Positions 16,711-23,782 of a stretch of DNA of 39,170 bases are shown piece after piece. The notes beneath the pieces were generated by a model, which saw nothing but the letters and a program-made list of their open reading frames with translations, ran no database searches and was not told where the DNA came from. A program made the position numbers and the translations under genes. The stretch is from Actinomadura harenae. Lineage in GTDB: Bacteria > Actinomycetota > Actinomycetes > Streptosporangiales > Streptosporangiaceae. Within the stretch, counting starts at the first letter, position 1. Each line of letters starts with the position of its first letter. The stretch spans positions 1 through 39,170 of the forward strand of contig NZ_RFFG01000077.1 of NCBI RefSeq assembly GCF_003696215.1, given 5' to 3'.

Positions 16711-17921
16711 TCGGTGACGAGCGCCGCCGGTTCCAGGGCCGTCCCTGGGGCCGGCGGCGTCGCCGTGTCCGGGCGGCGGTGGTCGAGGGCGGACGCCCAG
16801 GCGACCGTCCCGAGCGCCGCGACGGCCATCGCGACGCCCACCCACGGGACGGACGCGTACCCGAACCCGGCGCTGACGACCAGCCCGCCGAGCCAGGGCG
16901 CGATGGTGTTCCCGACGTTGAACGCCGAGGTCACCGACGCCCCGGCCAGCGTCCGGGTCGCTCCGGCGGTGGCCTGCACGCGGACGTTCACGGCCGGGTT
17001 CGTCGCCATCCCCGCGACGCCCATGAGGAACACCAGGACGACCACGGCGACCGGATGCGACGCGGTCAGCGCGATCGCCGCCGAGGTGACGGCGACCCCG
17101 CCCAGTCCGGTGTAGAGCGTCGCGAAGGGGTGGGCGTCGGCGACGCGTCCGCCGATCGTGATGCCGATCAGCGACCCCACGCCGAACAGCGCGAGCACCG
17201 GGGGCACCCAGCGTTCGCCCAGCCCGCCGGGGCCGGTCAGCAGCGGTCCGAGGTAGCCGAACGTCGCCATCATCGAGCTGAACGAGAGCGCCGTCGTCCC
17301 GTACGCGACCCACAGCGCGGGGCGCCTCATCGACCGCAGCTCGTCCCGCACCCGTGGCACGGACGTCACGGCGGCCCGCGTGCTCCTCAGCGTGAAGGCG
17401 ACTCCGGCGAACGCCGGGACGGCCAGGGCCGCGACCGCCCAGAAGGCCGCCCGCCAGCCGAGGTGCTGCCCGATGAACGTCCCCGCCGGGACGCCGAAGA
17501 CGGTCGCGACGGTGATCCCGCCGATGACGATCGCGAGCGCCTGCGCCCGCCTCCCGGCCGGGACGAGCTCGATCGCCGCGACCGTCGCGACGCCGAAGAA
17601 CCCGGCGCACGCGACCGCCCCGACCAGCCGCGACGCGAACAGCACCCCGTATCCGGGCGTCAGCGCCCCGACGACGTGCGCCGCCGCGAAGACGACCAGG
17701 AACAGGAGCAGAGCGCGCCGCCGGGGCCAGCGCAGGGTCGCCATCGCCAGGACGGGCGCGCCGACGACCATCCCGACCGCGTACGCCGAGATGAGCAGCC
17801 CGGCCGTCGGGACCGTGACGTGCAGGTCCCGCGCCATCGGCTCGAGCAGTCCCGCCAGCAGGAACTCCGACGTCCCGATGACGAAGATCGCGAAACCGAG
17901 CACCCAGATGGCCAGCGGCAT
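16707..17921 (-). CDS. DHA1-type MFS transporter (CmlR/Cmx-like)
   Basis: A 404-residue, 12-span major facilitator protein. FAIFVIGTSEFLLAGLL at the N-terminus, ISAYAVGMVVGAPVLA and ALAIVIGGITVATVFGVP resemble the actinomycete chloramphenicol/arabinose-type efflux proteins of the DHA1 group. The substrate cannot be told from sequence. I chose the ATG at 17921; a TTG at 17936 would add five residues but has no ribosome site. It lies 96 bases downstream of a same-strand TetR gene, and both upstream regions carry GTTTTGGAA, so control by that TetR is likely. The stop overlaps the convergent protease stop by four bases. Confidence 0.9.
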   Translation of the reverse strand: MPLAIWVLGFAIFVIGTSEFLLAGLLEPMARDLHVTVPTAGLLISAYAVGMVVGAPVLAMATLRWPRRRALLLFLVVFAAAHVVGALTPGYGVLFASRLVGAVACAGFFGVATVAAIELVPAGRRAQALAIVIGGITVATVFGVPAGTFIGQHLGWRAAFWAVAALAVPAFAGVAFTLRSTRAAVTSVPRVRDELRSMRRPALWVAYGTTALSFSSMMATFGYLGPLLTGPGGLGERWVPPVLALFGVGSLIGITIGGRVADAHPFATLYTGLGGVAVTSAAIALTASHPVAVVVLVFLMGVAGMATNPAVNVRVQATAGATRTLAGASVTSAFNVGNTIAPWLGGLVVSAGFGYASVPWVGVAMAVAALGTVAWASALDHRRPDTATPPAPGTALEPAALVTD

Positions 17922-17995
17922 CGTCGTCCACCCCAATTCTGTATTCCAGATTCCAAAACCAGCGCGGCGTGCGCCCCGGGTGGGGCGCGCGCGTG

Positions 17996-18033
17996 TTTCT
18001 AGAGAGCGGTCAGATTTCTAGAGAGCGGTCAGA
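17996..18033 (+). repeat. perfect 19-bp tandem duplication at the TetR stop codon
   Basis: TTTCTAGAGAGCGGTCAGA occurs at 17996-18014 and again at 18015-18033. The second copy contains the last codons and stop of the TetR gene (minus strand), so the first copy is a duplicate of the gene's 3' end placed after the stop. Confidence 0.9.
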
Positions 18034-18590
18034 GCGGTGGCCGCGATGCCTTCCAGCTCGGCGCGCCCGGCGCCGTAGCGGGACGCGATCCGCAGGCCGC
18101 TGACCTGGGCGAGGATGAAGTGGGCCAGCGCGTCCGGGGTGCGGTCCCCGGCGAGCTCGCCCTCGCGGACGGCCCGTCCGCACGCCGCCCGGACGGCCTC
18201 GAAGCGCCGCCGGTAGTCGCGCTCCAGCATCCGGGCGATCTCCGGGTCGCGCGGCACGAGCTCGACGCTGGTGTTCACGACCAGGCAGCCGAGCTCGTCC
18301 TCGCACTCGTCGACGATCACCCAGCCGAGCAGTGTGGTGACCTTCTCGCGCAGCGGGGCGTCGCCCTCCATCAGCTCGGTGACGCGGCCGGTCGCGTTCG
18401 CGATGAAGTGCGCCAGCGCCCGGACGAACAGGTCGTGCTTGCTGACGAACGCGTTGTAGATGCTGCTGCGCCGCAGCCCGGTCGCCTCGCACAGGTCGTC
18501 GGTCGACGTGCCGTCGTAGCCCCGGCGGCGGAACGCGTCCGCCGCCGCCTCGACCGCGCGGGTCTCGTCGAACGTCCTCGGTCGTGCCAT
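18018..18590 (-). CDS. TetR/AcrR-family transcriptional regulator
   Basis: A 190-residue regulator. The N-terminal TetR helix-turn-helix (about 5-52) reads RTFDETRAVEAAADAFRRRG, then TSTDDLCEATGLRRSSIYNAF. The C-terminal ligand domain (about 75-185) has CLVVNTSVELVPRDPEI, typical of the TetR_C_11-like (YcdC/ComR-type) group with a Cys in the ligand area. It begins at ATG 18590. An interrupted palindrome on its upstream side (TGGAA-6-TTCCA) and a related half-site before the MFS gene make autoregulation and control of the pump likely. Confidence 0.92.
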   Translation of the reverse strand: MARPRTFDETRAVEAAADAFRRRGYDGTSTDDLCEATGLRRSSIYNAFVSKHDLFVRALAHFIANATGRVTELMEGDAPLREKVTTLLGWVIVDECEDELGCLVVNTSVELVPRDPEIARMLERDYRRRFEAVRAACGRAVREGELAGDRTPDALAHFILAQVSGLRIASRYGAGRAELEGIAATALTAL

Positions 18591-18607
18591 GCGGGCGACG
18601 CTACCAT

Positions 18608-18627
18608 GTTTTGGAACCAAGATTCCA
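18608..18627. promoter_or_regulatory. putative TetR operator
   Basis: GTTTTGGAACCAAGATTCCA holds the inverted repeat TGGAA-N6-TTCCA in the divergent TetR/YjbR promoter region. GTTTTGGAA recurs on the minus strand upstream of the MFS gene (17949-17957 area). Confidence 0.5.
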
Positions 18628-18639
18628 TAACGCCATACT
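18611..18639 (+). promoter_or_regulatory. predicted promoter giving a leaderless YjbR-like mRNA
   Basis: TTGGAA (18611-18616) and CATACT (18634-18639) are 17 bases apart. Transcription would begin at or next to the ATG at 18646, which has no Shine-Dalgarno, so a leaderless message is predicted. The operator lies over the -35 and spacer. Confidence 0.45.
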
Positions 18640-18645
18640 GGGCGG

Positions 18646-18987
18646 ATGGTGACGGTTGATGACGTCCGGCGCGTGGCCCTGCCCCTCCCGCGGACCACGG
18701 AACACCTGATCAGGGACCGCGTGAAGTTCCGCGTGGGCGCGATCGTCTACGTGGCGTTCTCCCGGGACGAGACCATCATCGGCTTCGCGTTCCCGAAGGA
18801 GGAGCGGGAAGGGCTCATCGCGTCCGACCCGTCCACGTTCGTGATGCCGAACGAGGCGAACCAGCGCTTCAACTGGGTCGAGGCCCGGACGGCCGCCCTC
18901 GGTGAGGACGAGATGCGCGAACTCGTCATCGACGCGTGGCGCATGGTCGTCCCCAAGCGCGTCGCCAAGGAGCACCTCGGCCTCTGA
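18646..18987 (+). CDS. MmcQ/YjbR-family protein
   Basis: A 113-residue protein of the MmcQ/YjbR family (CyaY-like fold). Typical features are the start VTVDDVRRVALPLPRTTEH, KFRVGAIVYVAFS in the strand region, and the C-terminal helix with DEMRELVIDAWRMVVPKRV. The family is often described as DNA-binding but its role is unsettled. It is divergent from the TetR gene across 55 bases and shares the palindromic region, so it may be under the same repressor as the MFS pump. Confidence 0.88.
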   Translation: MVTVDDVRRVALPLPRTTEHLIRDRVKFRVGAIVYVAFSRDETIIGFAFPKEEREGLIASDPSTFVMPNEANQRFNWVEARTAALGEDEMRELVIDAWRMVVPKRVAKEHLGL

Positions 18988-18994
18988 CCGCCAC

Positions 18995-19909
18995 CTAGCG
19001 GAGTGCGTCGCGCAGCGCGGTGAGCCAGTGCGCCGTGGTCTCGCGCGCGAGAACCGAGTCGGGGGCGTACGCCTCGAACAGGTGCCACGCGCCTGGGACG
19101 TTCTTCACCGTGACGGGCACATCGGCCTCCATGAGCCGCCGCGCGTAGTCCAGGCCCTCGTCCCGTAGCGGGTCGGCTCCGCAGGTGAGGATGTACGCGG
19201 GCGCCACCCCGGACAGCTCGTGCGCGCGCGCCGGGGCCGCATAGGGCGACACGTTGCTGCCGCGTGCCTTCCCCAGGTAGACGTTCCACATGCTCGCGAC
19301 GAGGCGGGTGTTGGTGAAGCGCGGGTCGGTGATCGCGCGCATCGAGGCCGTGTCGCCCCGGTCGTCCAGGCAGGGGATCAGGAGCGTCTGGAACGCGACG
19401 CGCGGGCCGCCGCGATCGCGCGCGGCGAGGCACAGCGCGGCGCTCAGGCATCCGCCCGCCGAGGCCCCCGCGACCGCGACGCGCGCGGGGTCGACGTCCA
19501 GGTCGTCCGCGTGCTCGGCCAGCCAGCACAGCACCGCGTAGCAGTCGTCGAACCCGGCCGGGAACGGGTGCTCCGGCGCGAGCCGGTAGTGGACGTTGAC
19601 GACCACCGCGCCCGTCGCGACGCATACGTCCCGGGCCATGGGGCTCGGCCCGTCCAGTTCCCCGAAGCTGAACCCGCCGCCGTGGACGTACAGCACCGCG
19701 GGCAGCCTCCCGGTCGCTCCCGCCGGACGGATGACCTGCACGTCGACGCCCGCCGCGATCCGGTGCTCGACCGTCACTCGGGCATCCGGCCCCATGCGCG
19801 GCGCCATGAGCCGCCTGAAGGACGCGCGGGCCGCGTCGACGTCCTTGGACGCGTCGACCCGATCGGGCAGTCCGGCCAGGACGCCGGTCAGTTCCGGGTG
19901 GATGAACAT
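18995..19909 (-). CDS. alpha/beta hydrolase, HSL (family IV) esterase
   Basis: A 304-residue esterase/lipase of the hormone-sensitive lipase family. The oxyanion motif HGGGF is at 76-80, the nucleophile Ser150 in GASAGG, the acid Asp246 in ADPLRDEG and the base His276 in AWHLFEA. It should hydrolyse short-chain esters; the natural substrate is unknown. The ATG at 19909 follows GAGAGG; an in-frame ATG at 19924 lacks a ribosome site. A consensus-like promoter and an inverted repeat are shared with the divergent padR gene, so PadR control is likely. Confidence 0.93.
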   Translation of the reverse strand: MFIHPELTGVLAGLPDRVDASKDVDAARASFRRLMAPRMGPDARVTVEHRIAAGVDVQVIRPAGATGRLPAVLYVHGGGFSFGELDGPSPMARDVCVATGAVVVNVHYRLAPEHPFPAGFDDCYAVLCWLAEHADDLDVDPARVAVAGASAGGCLSAALCLAARDRGGPRVAFQTLLIPCLDDRGDTASMRAITDPRFTNTRLVASMWNVYLGKARGSNVSPYAAPARAHELSGVAPAYILTCGADPLRDEGLDYARRLMEADVPVTVKNVPGAWHLFEAYAPDSVLARETTAHWLTALRDALR

Positions 19910-19924
19910 CGACAACCCTCTCAT

Positions 19925-19973
19925 TGATACGGTCTCGGCGGCATGAAAGTATGCTCTCCGTGAGACCGTGTCA
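19925..19973. promoter_or_regulatory. inverted-repeat operator between esterase and PadR genes
   Basis: TGATACGGTCTC (19925-19936) and GAGACCGTGTCA (19962-19973) form a 12-bp inverted repeat with one mismatch and a 25-base gap. The arms flank the promoter and could bind a regulator dimer pair or form a loop. Confidence 0.6.
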
Positions 19974-19974
19974 A
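19946..19974 (-). promoter_or_regulatory. consensus-like promoter of the esterase gene
   Basis: On the minus strand TTGACA (19974-19969) and TACTTT (19951-19946) are 17 bases apart. The -35 lies within one arm of the inverted repeat at 19925-19973. Confidence 0.6.
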
Positions 19975-19987
19975 GGAGAGGGAGTCG

Positions 19988-20500
19988 GTGGCCGAGAACA
20001 GTCCGCAGGACCACGTCGTGCTGGGCCTCATCGAGCGCCACGGCTCGATGACGCCGTACGAGCTCAAGGCCAAGGTCGAGGAGAGCGTCGACTACTTCTG
20101 GCCCATCCCGCACGCGCAGCTCTACCGGATCCCGGCCCGCCTGGCCGAGCAGGGCCTGCTGCGCGAGGAGCAGGAGGAGACCGGACGCCGCCGCCGCGTG
20201 TTCCACCTGACCGAGCAGGGACGCGCCGTCCTCCAGGCGTGGCTGGCCGACCCCGAGGCGGGCCCGGCCGAGACGCGCGACCCGTCCCAGGTCAAGCTGT
20301 TCTTCGCCGACCTCTCAGCCCCGGAGCACCTGACGGCCCTGGCCCGGGCCCAGCTCGCCGAGCACGAGAAGTGGCTCGCGCGGTACCGCGACCTGCGAGC
20401 CTCGGCGGCCCCGGACGACCTCGCCCGCCGGCGCCTCCTCGACCTCGGCATCACCCACGAGACGTCCTACGTCGAGTACTGGAGGTCCCTGCTGGACTAA
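19988..20500 (+). CDS. PadR-family transcriptional regulator
   Basis: A 170-residue regulator with the PadR winged helix (about 8-85: HVVLGLIERHGSMTPYELK, HAQLYRIPARLAEQGLL, wing RRRRVFHLTEQGR) and a C-terminal helical domain of the Vir_act_alpha_C type with the aromatic end YVEYWRSLLD. GTG start with GGAGAGGGAG upstream. Divergent from the HSL esterase and probably its repressor. Its stop overlaps the stop of the convergent TPR-like gene by four bases. Confidence 0.92.
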   Translation: MAENSPQDHVVLGLIERHGSMTPYELKAKVEESVDYFWPIPHAQLYRIPARLAEQGLLREEQEETGRRRRVFHLTEQGRAVLQAWLADPEAGPAETRDPSQVKLFFADLSAPEHLTALARAQLAEHEKWLARYRDLRASAAPDDLARRRLLDLGITHETSYVEYWRSLLD

Positions 20501-21474
20501 GGGCGTTCGGCCTCTTCCCAGTCCGGGCCGTTCAGGCCGGGGAAGCAGGTCATGGACTCGACGCGCACCGGCCTGAACGGTGACAGGCGAGGCGCGAGCG
20601 GGGCGGGATGGGGGAGCGCCGACCAGTCGAGGGAGACCGTCCCGTCCGGGGCCCTGCGGAGCGCGCGGTACAGGTCGACGACCGTCTCGGGCGCTCCGGG
20701 GCGGTGGACGGCCAGGTGGAGGCTGTGGTCCGGCGACGGGTCGAACGCGGCGGACCGCGGGTCCCACCGGTCGTCGTCGCCGTCCTCGAACGAGCCCTCC
20801 CAGTGGTACTCGCGCGTGATCTCGTCGGCCGCCGGCCTGATCCGGGCGTGGTCGCCGAACAGCCAGACCCAGTCGCTCCACTCGCTGTTGGAGACGCGGG
20901 CGTTGACCTTCAGGAGGAAGAAGCCCTCCGCATGGCGGCAGACGTCCCCGTCCCCGTCCCCGTCCCCGGGGACGGGCGGTGCCTCGGCGCCGAGCGCCCG
21001 GAGGCGGAGCCCGGCGTCGACGTCGCCGGGGTCCGTCCGAAGTGAGCGGCGGTAGGCGCCGACCGCCGCGGCGGTGTCGCCGAGCGTCTCCAGGGTGAGC
21101 CCGAGCGTGAGCGCCGAGAGGTTGTCGCCGGGGTCGGCGGCGAGCGCGCGCCGGGCCGCGCGTGCGGCGTCCTCCGCCAGCAGGCGGCCCGGCGCGTCGT
21201 CCTCGTCCAGGACGTCCAGCGGCCTGCCGTCGTCCTGCGCCTCGCCCCAGGCCATGGGCATGAGGACCTCGCCCTGCACGTGGGCCTGGAGCCGGGTGAA
21301 GGCGAGAACCGCGAGCCCGGTCGTGACGGCCGGGTCGCCCGGGCGGCCGGCCGCCTCGTACGACCGGCGGGTCTCGGTGAACGCGTCGCCCAGCTCGTCG
21401 GTGTCGCACTCGTCGCCGACCACGGCGCGCCAGCAGTAGCGGAGCATGGCGCACGCGCGTTCGAGTTCATCCAC
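20497..21474 (-). CDS. hypothetical protein with TPR-like segment
   Basis: A 325-residue protein I cannot assign to a named family. The middle (about 105-165) looks like one or two tetratricopeptide repeats (LGLTLETLGDTAAAVGAYRR then LRTDPGDVDAGLRLRALG). An Asp/Gly repeat (GDGDGDGD) comes from four GTCCCC units near 20945-20968. The C-terminal half has many Trp and Asp residues (SNSEWSDWVWLFGD, HWEGSFEDGDDDRWDP) and may be a beta-rich domain. No signal peptide or membrane span. It is convergent with padR and upstream of the monooxygenase stop. The TPR hints at protein binding only. Confidence 0.75.
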   Translation of the reverse strand: MDELERACAMLRYCWRAVVGDECDTDELGDAFTETRRSYEAAGRPGDPAVTTGLAVLAFTRLQAHVQGEVLMPMAWGEAQDDGRPLDVLDEDDAPGRLLAEDAARAARRALAADPGDNLSALTLGLTLETLGDTAAAVGAYRRSLRTDPGDVDAGLRLRALGAEAPPVPGDGDGDGDVCRHAEGFFLLKVNARVSNSEWSDWVWLFGDHARIRPAADEITREYHWEGSFEDGDDDRWDPRSAAFDPSPDHSLHLAVHRPGAPETVVDLYRALRRAPDGTVSLDWSALPHPAPLAPRLSPFRPVRVESMTCFPGLNGPDWEEAERP

Positions 21475-21495
21475 CTTGGGATGGTCGCAGACGAA

Positions 21496-22983
21496 TCAGG
21501 ACGACAGGAGGTGGCGCATCGTCTTGTCGAGGTCGGTGGACGGGTCCGACGTACGGAGGGCGACGAAACCGTCTGGGCGGACGAGGAGCAGGCCGTCCTC
21601 AGGAATCCAGTCGGCGTCGACGCGGTGGGCCGGGAGCCCGGCGGCCTCGGCGGACTCCAGCCAGGACGGGCTGCCGGTGAAGACCGTGAAGCGGGACGCG
21701 ACGAGGTCGAGCGTCGAGACGCCGTCCGCGACCCACAGGTGCGGGACGCGGGAGCCGGGCGAGCCGTCCAGGACCAGGTCCTCGGTGGACGGCAGCTCGG
21801 TTCGCGCGTCGATGATCGCGGACGAGTCGTACCGGTGGCCCAGGTGGACGATCGGGGCGTGGAGGGCTCCGGCGGCGGCGCGCGCGGCGGCCGCCTCGGG
21901 GCCCGTACCCCAGTGCAGGCGGGGGTCGGCCAGGCGGAGAAGGGCCTGCTCCAGCACGAGCGCGGCGACGGGACGGCGTTCCGCCTCGTAGGTGTCGAGC
22001 AGGCCGGGCCCGGCGGCGCCGTCCAGGACGGCCGCGAGCTTCCACGCGAGGTTGTGCCCGTCGGCGACGCCGGTGTTCATGCCGAACGCGCCGACGGGCG
22101 GGACGGTGTGGGCCGCGTCCCCGGCGAGGAGGACCCGTCCTTCGCGGAAGCGGTCGGCGAGCTGTCCGCGCACCCGCCAGCGCGCCGCGCCGACGATGTC
22201 GACGTCGAGGCCCGGGTCGCCGACCGCGGCCCGCACCAGGTCGCGGCAGCGGGCGTCGGTCAGGCCGTCCTCGTGCGGGACGTGCAGGACCCATCTCCGC
22301 GTGCCGTCGATCGTCACCAGCATCCCGGTATCGGTGCCGCAGGTGACGAAGGAGCGGCCGCGCGTGTGCGGGGTGAGGTCGGCCGTGAACAGGATGTTCG
22401 TCAGCGCGCCGCCGAGCGCGCCGGGCCCGGACACGCCGATCCCGAGCGCGTCCCGGACGCCGCTGCGCGCGCCGTCCGCCGCGACGAGGTGGTCGGCCCG
22501 GACGGTCCGCTCGCCGTCGTTCAGGACGGCGGTCACGCCCGTCTCGTCCTGGGTGAACGAGGTCAGGACGGTCGAGTAGGCGACGGTGACGCCGCGCTCG
22601 CGGGCGGCCGCGAGCAGGACGCGGTCGAGGCGGTCCTGGGGGCAGGGGCCGCGGAGGGCGGCGGGGGAGAAGTCGCCGGAACGCCCCGTCATCCGGACGG
22701 GCCGGGGCGGGGCCGCGGCGGCCAGGGCGTCCAGGTCGGCGGTGGCGAGCGTCGGCGCGGCGATCTTGCCGAGGCCGGTGGTCATGGGGATCGCGGCGGC
22801 GTCCACGGCGTCCTCGAGGCCGAGCTCGCGGAAGAGCTCGGCCGTGCGCGGGCCGACGCCGGTGGCGCGCGGATGGACGTCCGGGCCCTCGCGGCGCTCG
22901 ACGACCAGGACGTCCGCCCCGTGGTGGGCGAGGAACAGCGCGGTCGACAGCCCGACGGTCCCGGCTCCGGCGACGAGGATCAT
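21496..22983 (-). CDS. FAD-dependent aromatic monooxygenase (PheA/TfdB/RdmE type)
   Basis: A 495-residue class A flavoprotein hydroxylase. The N-terminal Rossmann motif GAGTVGLSTALFLAHHGADV (6-25) binds ADP; DHLVAADGARSGVR is the DG motif that contacts FAD and NAD(P)H; and GRVLLAGDAAHTVPPVGAFG is the GD motif contacting the FAD ribose. The C-terminal thioredoxin-like tail (about 390-495) matches polyketide and phenol hydroxylases. It likely hydroxylates an aromatic or polyketide compound. AAGGAG precedes the ATG. Divergent from a TetR gene with a shared palindrome, so probably induced by its substrate. Confidence 0.92.
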   Translation of the reverse strand: MILVAGAGTVGLSTALFLAHHGADVLVVERREGPDVHPRATGVGPRTAELFRELGLEDAVDAAAIPMTTGLGKIAAPTLATADLDALAAAAPPRPVRMTGRSGDFSPAALRGPCPQDRLDRVLLAAARERGVTVAYSTVLTSFTQDETGVTAVLNDGERTVRADHLVAADGARSGVRDALGIGVSGPGALGGALTNILFTADLTPHTRGRSFVTCGTDTGMLVTIDGTRRWVLHVPHEDGLTDARCRDLVRAAVGDPGLDVDIVGAARWRVRGQLADRFREGRVLLAGDAAHTVPPVGAFGMNTGVADGHNLAWKLAAVLDGAAGPGLLDTYEAERRPVAALVLEQALLRLADPRLHWGTGPEAAAARAAAGALHAPIVHLGHRYDSSAIIDARTELPSTEDLVLDGSPGSRVPHLWVADGVSTLDLVASRFTVFTGSPSWLESAEAAGLPAHRVDADWIPEDGLLLVRPDGFVALRTSDPSTDLDKTMRHLLSS

Positions 22984-23009
22984 GACGGCTCCTTATGGAT
23001 ACAGCGTTT

Positions 23010-23038
23010 CCGTAGTGGCTACACCGTAACCACAACGG
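23010..23038. promoter_or_regulatory. TetR operator between monooxygenase and TetR genes
   Basis: A 13-bp inverted repeat with two mismatches and a 3-base centre (left arm 23010-23022, right arm 23026-23038). The core is GTGGCTAC-ACC-GTAACCAC. It sits only 5 bases before the TetR start and 27 before the monooxygenase start. Confidence 0.75.
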
Positions 23039-23042
23039 TACG

Positions 23043-23750
23043 ATGGCCGCAATGGACGGACTGGTGTGGACGAAGGAACGGCGCGAGCCGCGCCGCCGGG
23101 CGCCGAGCGTGGAGCGGTTCGTGACGCGGGCCGTCGCGATCGCGGACGCCGAGGGCGTCGACGCGGTGACGATGCGCCGGGTGGCCAAGGACCTCGGATC
23201 CGGGACGGCGTCCCTCTACCGGTACATCGCCGGGCGGGACGAGCTGCTCGACCTCATGATCGACGCCGTCCAGGGCGAGAACGCGCCGCCCGAGCCGTCC
23301 GGCGACTGGCGCGCCGACCTGGGTGTCTACGCCGGCGCGCTGCGGGCCGTCCTGCTGCGGCACCCGTGGCTCGGCGCGGCGCTGACGGGGCGCCCGGCGC
23401 TCGGCCCGCACTCGCTGCGCCGGTACGACACCGTCCTCGCGGCGGCCGGGACGCTGACGCCCGACGCCACGCTCGCCGCGCTCGCCGTGGACACGGTGAC
23501 CGCCTACGTCCTCGGCTCGGTCGGCGGCGAGATCGCCGAACTCCAGGCGTCCCGGCGCACCGGCATGACCGAGGACGAGTGGCGCGCGAGCGTGAGCCCG
23601 TACATCCGCGAGGTGGTCGACGGCGGCGAGTACCCGCACTTCAGCCGGCGGATCATCGAGGCGGACGACCAGCCGCCCGGCCGCGCCTTCGAGTTCGGGC
23701 TGACCTGCGTCCTGGACGGCCTAGCGGCCCGCATCCCGCGCGGAACGTGA
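23043..23750 (+). CDS. TetR-family regulator (TetR_C_1 type)
   Basis: A 235-residue regulator with the helix-turn-helix at about 22-68 (VTRAVAIADAEGVDAVTMRR, LGSGTASLYRYIAGRDELLD) and a long C-terminal ligand-binding domain like that of true TetR proteins. The ATG at 23043 or 23052 has no Shine-Dalgarno and lies right next to the operator, which suggests a leaderless message that is blocked when the regulator binds. It most likely represses the divergent monooxygenase. The following GH1 gene starts 32 bases downstream on the same strand. Confidence 0.92.
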   Translation: MAAMDGLVWTKERREPRRRAPSVERFVTRAVAIADAEGVDAVTMRRVAKDLGSGTASLYRYIAGRDELLDLMIDAVQGENAPPEPSGDWRADLGVYAGALRAVLLRHPWLGAALTGRPALGPHSLRRYDTVLAAAGTLTPDATLAALAVDTVTAYVLGSVGGEIAELQASRRTGMTEDEWRASVSPYIREVVDGGEYPHFSRRIIEADDQPPGRAFEFGLTCVLDGLAARIPRGT

Positions 23751-23782
23751 ATATTTCTTGCGTTCAGGGATAGGGTGCGCCC

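Noticed and set aside
14617..17931. 1,104-codon minus-strand open frame
   Set aside because: It runs opposite the M6 protease and out of frame with the MFS gene, and its product is Arg/Val/Gly-rich with no motif.
20944..20970. GTCCCC repeat with following hairpin as a regulatory element
   Set aside because: It lies within the coding frame of the TPR-like gene and encodes the Asp-Gly repeat, so a coding explanation is enough.
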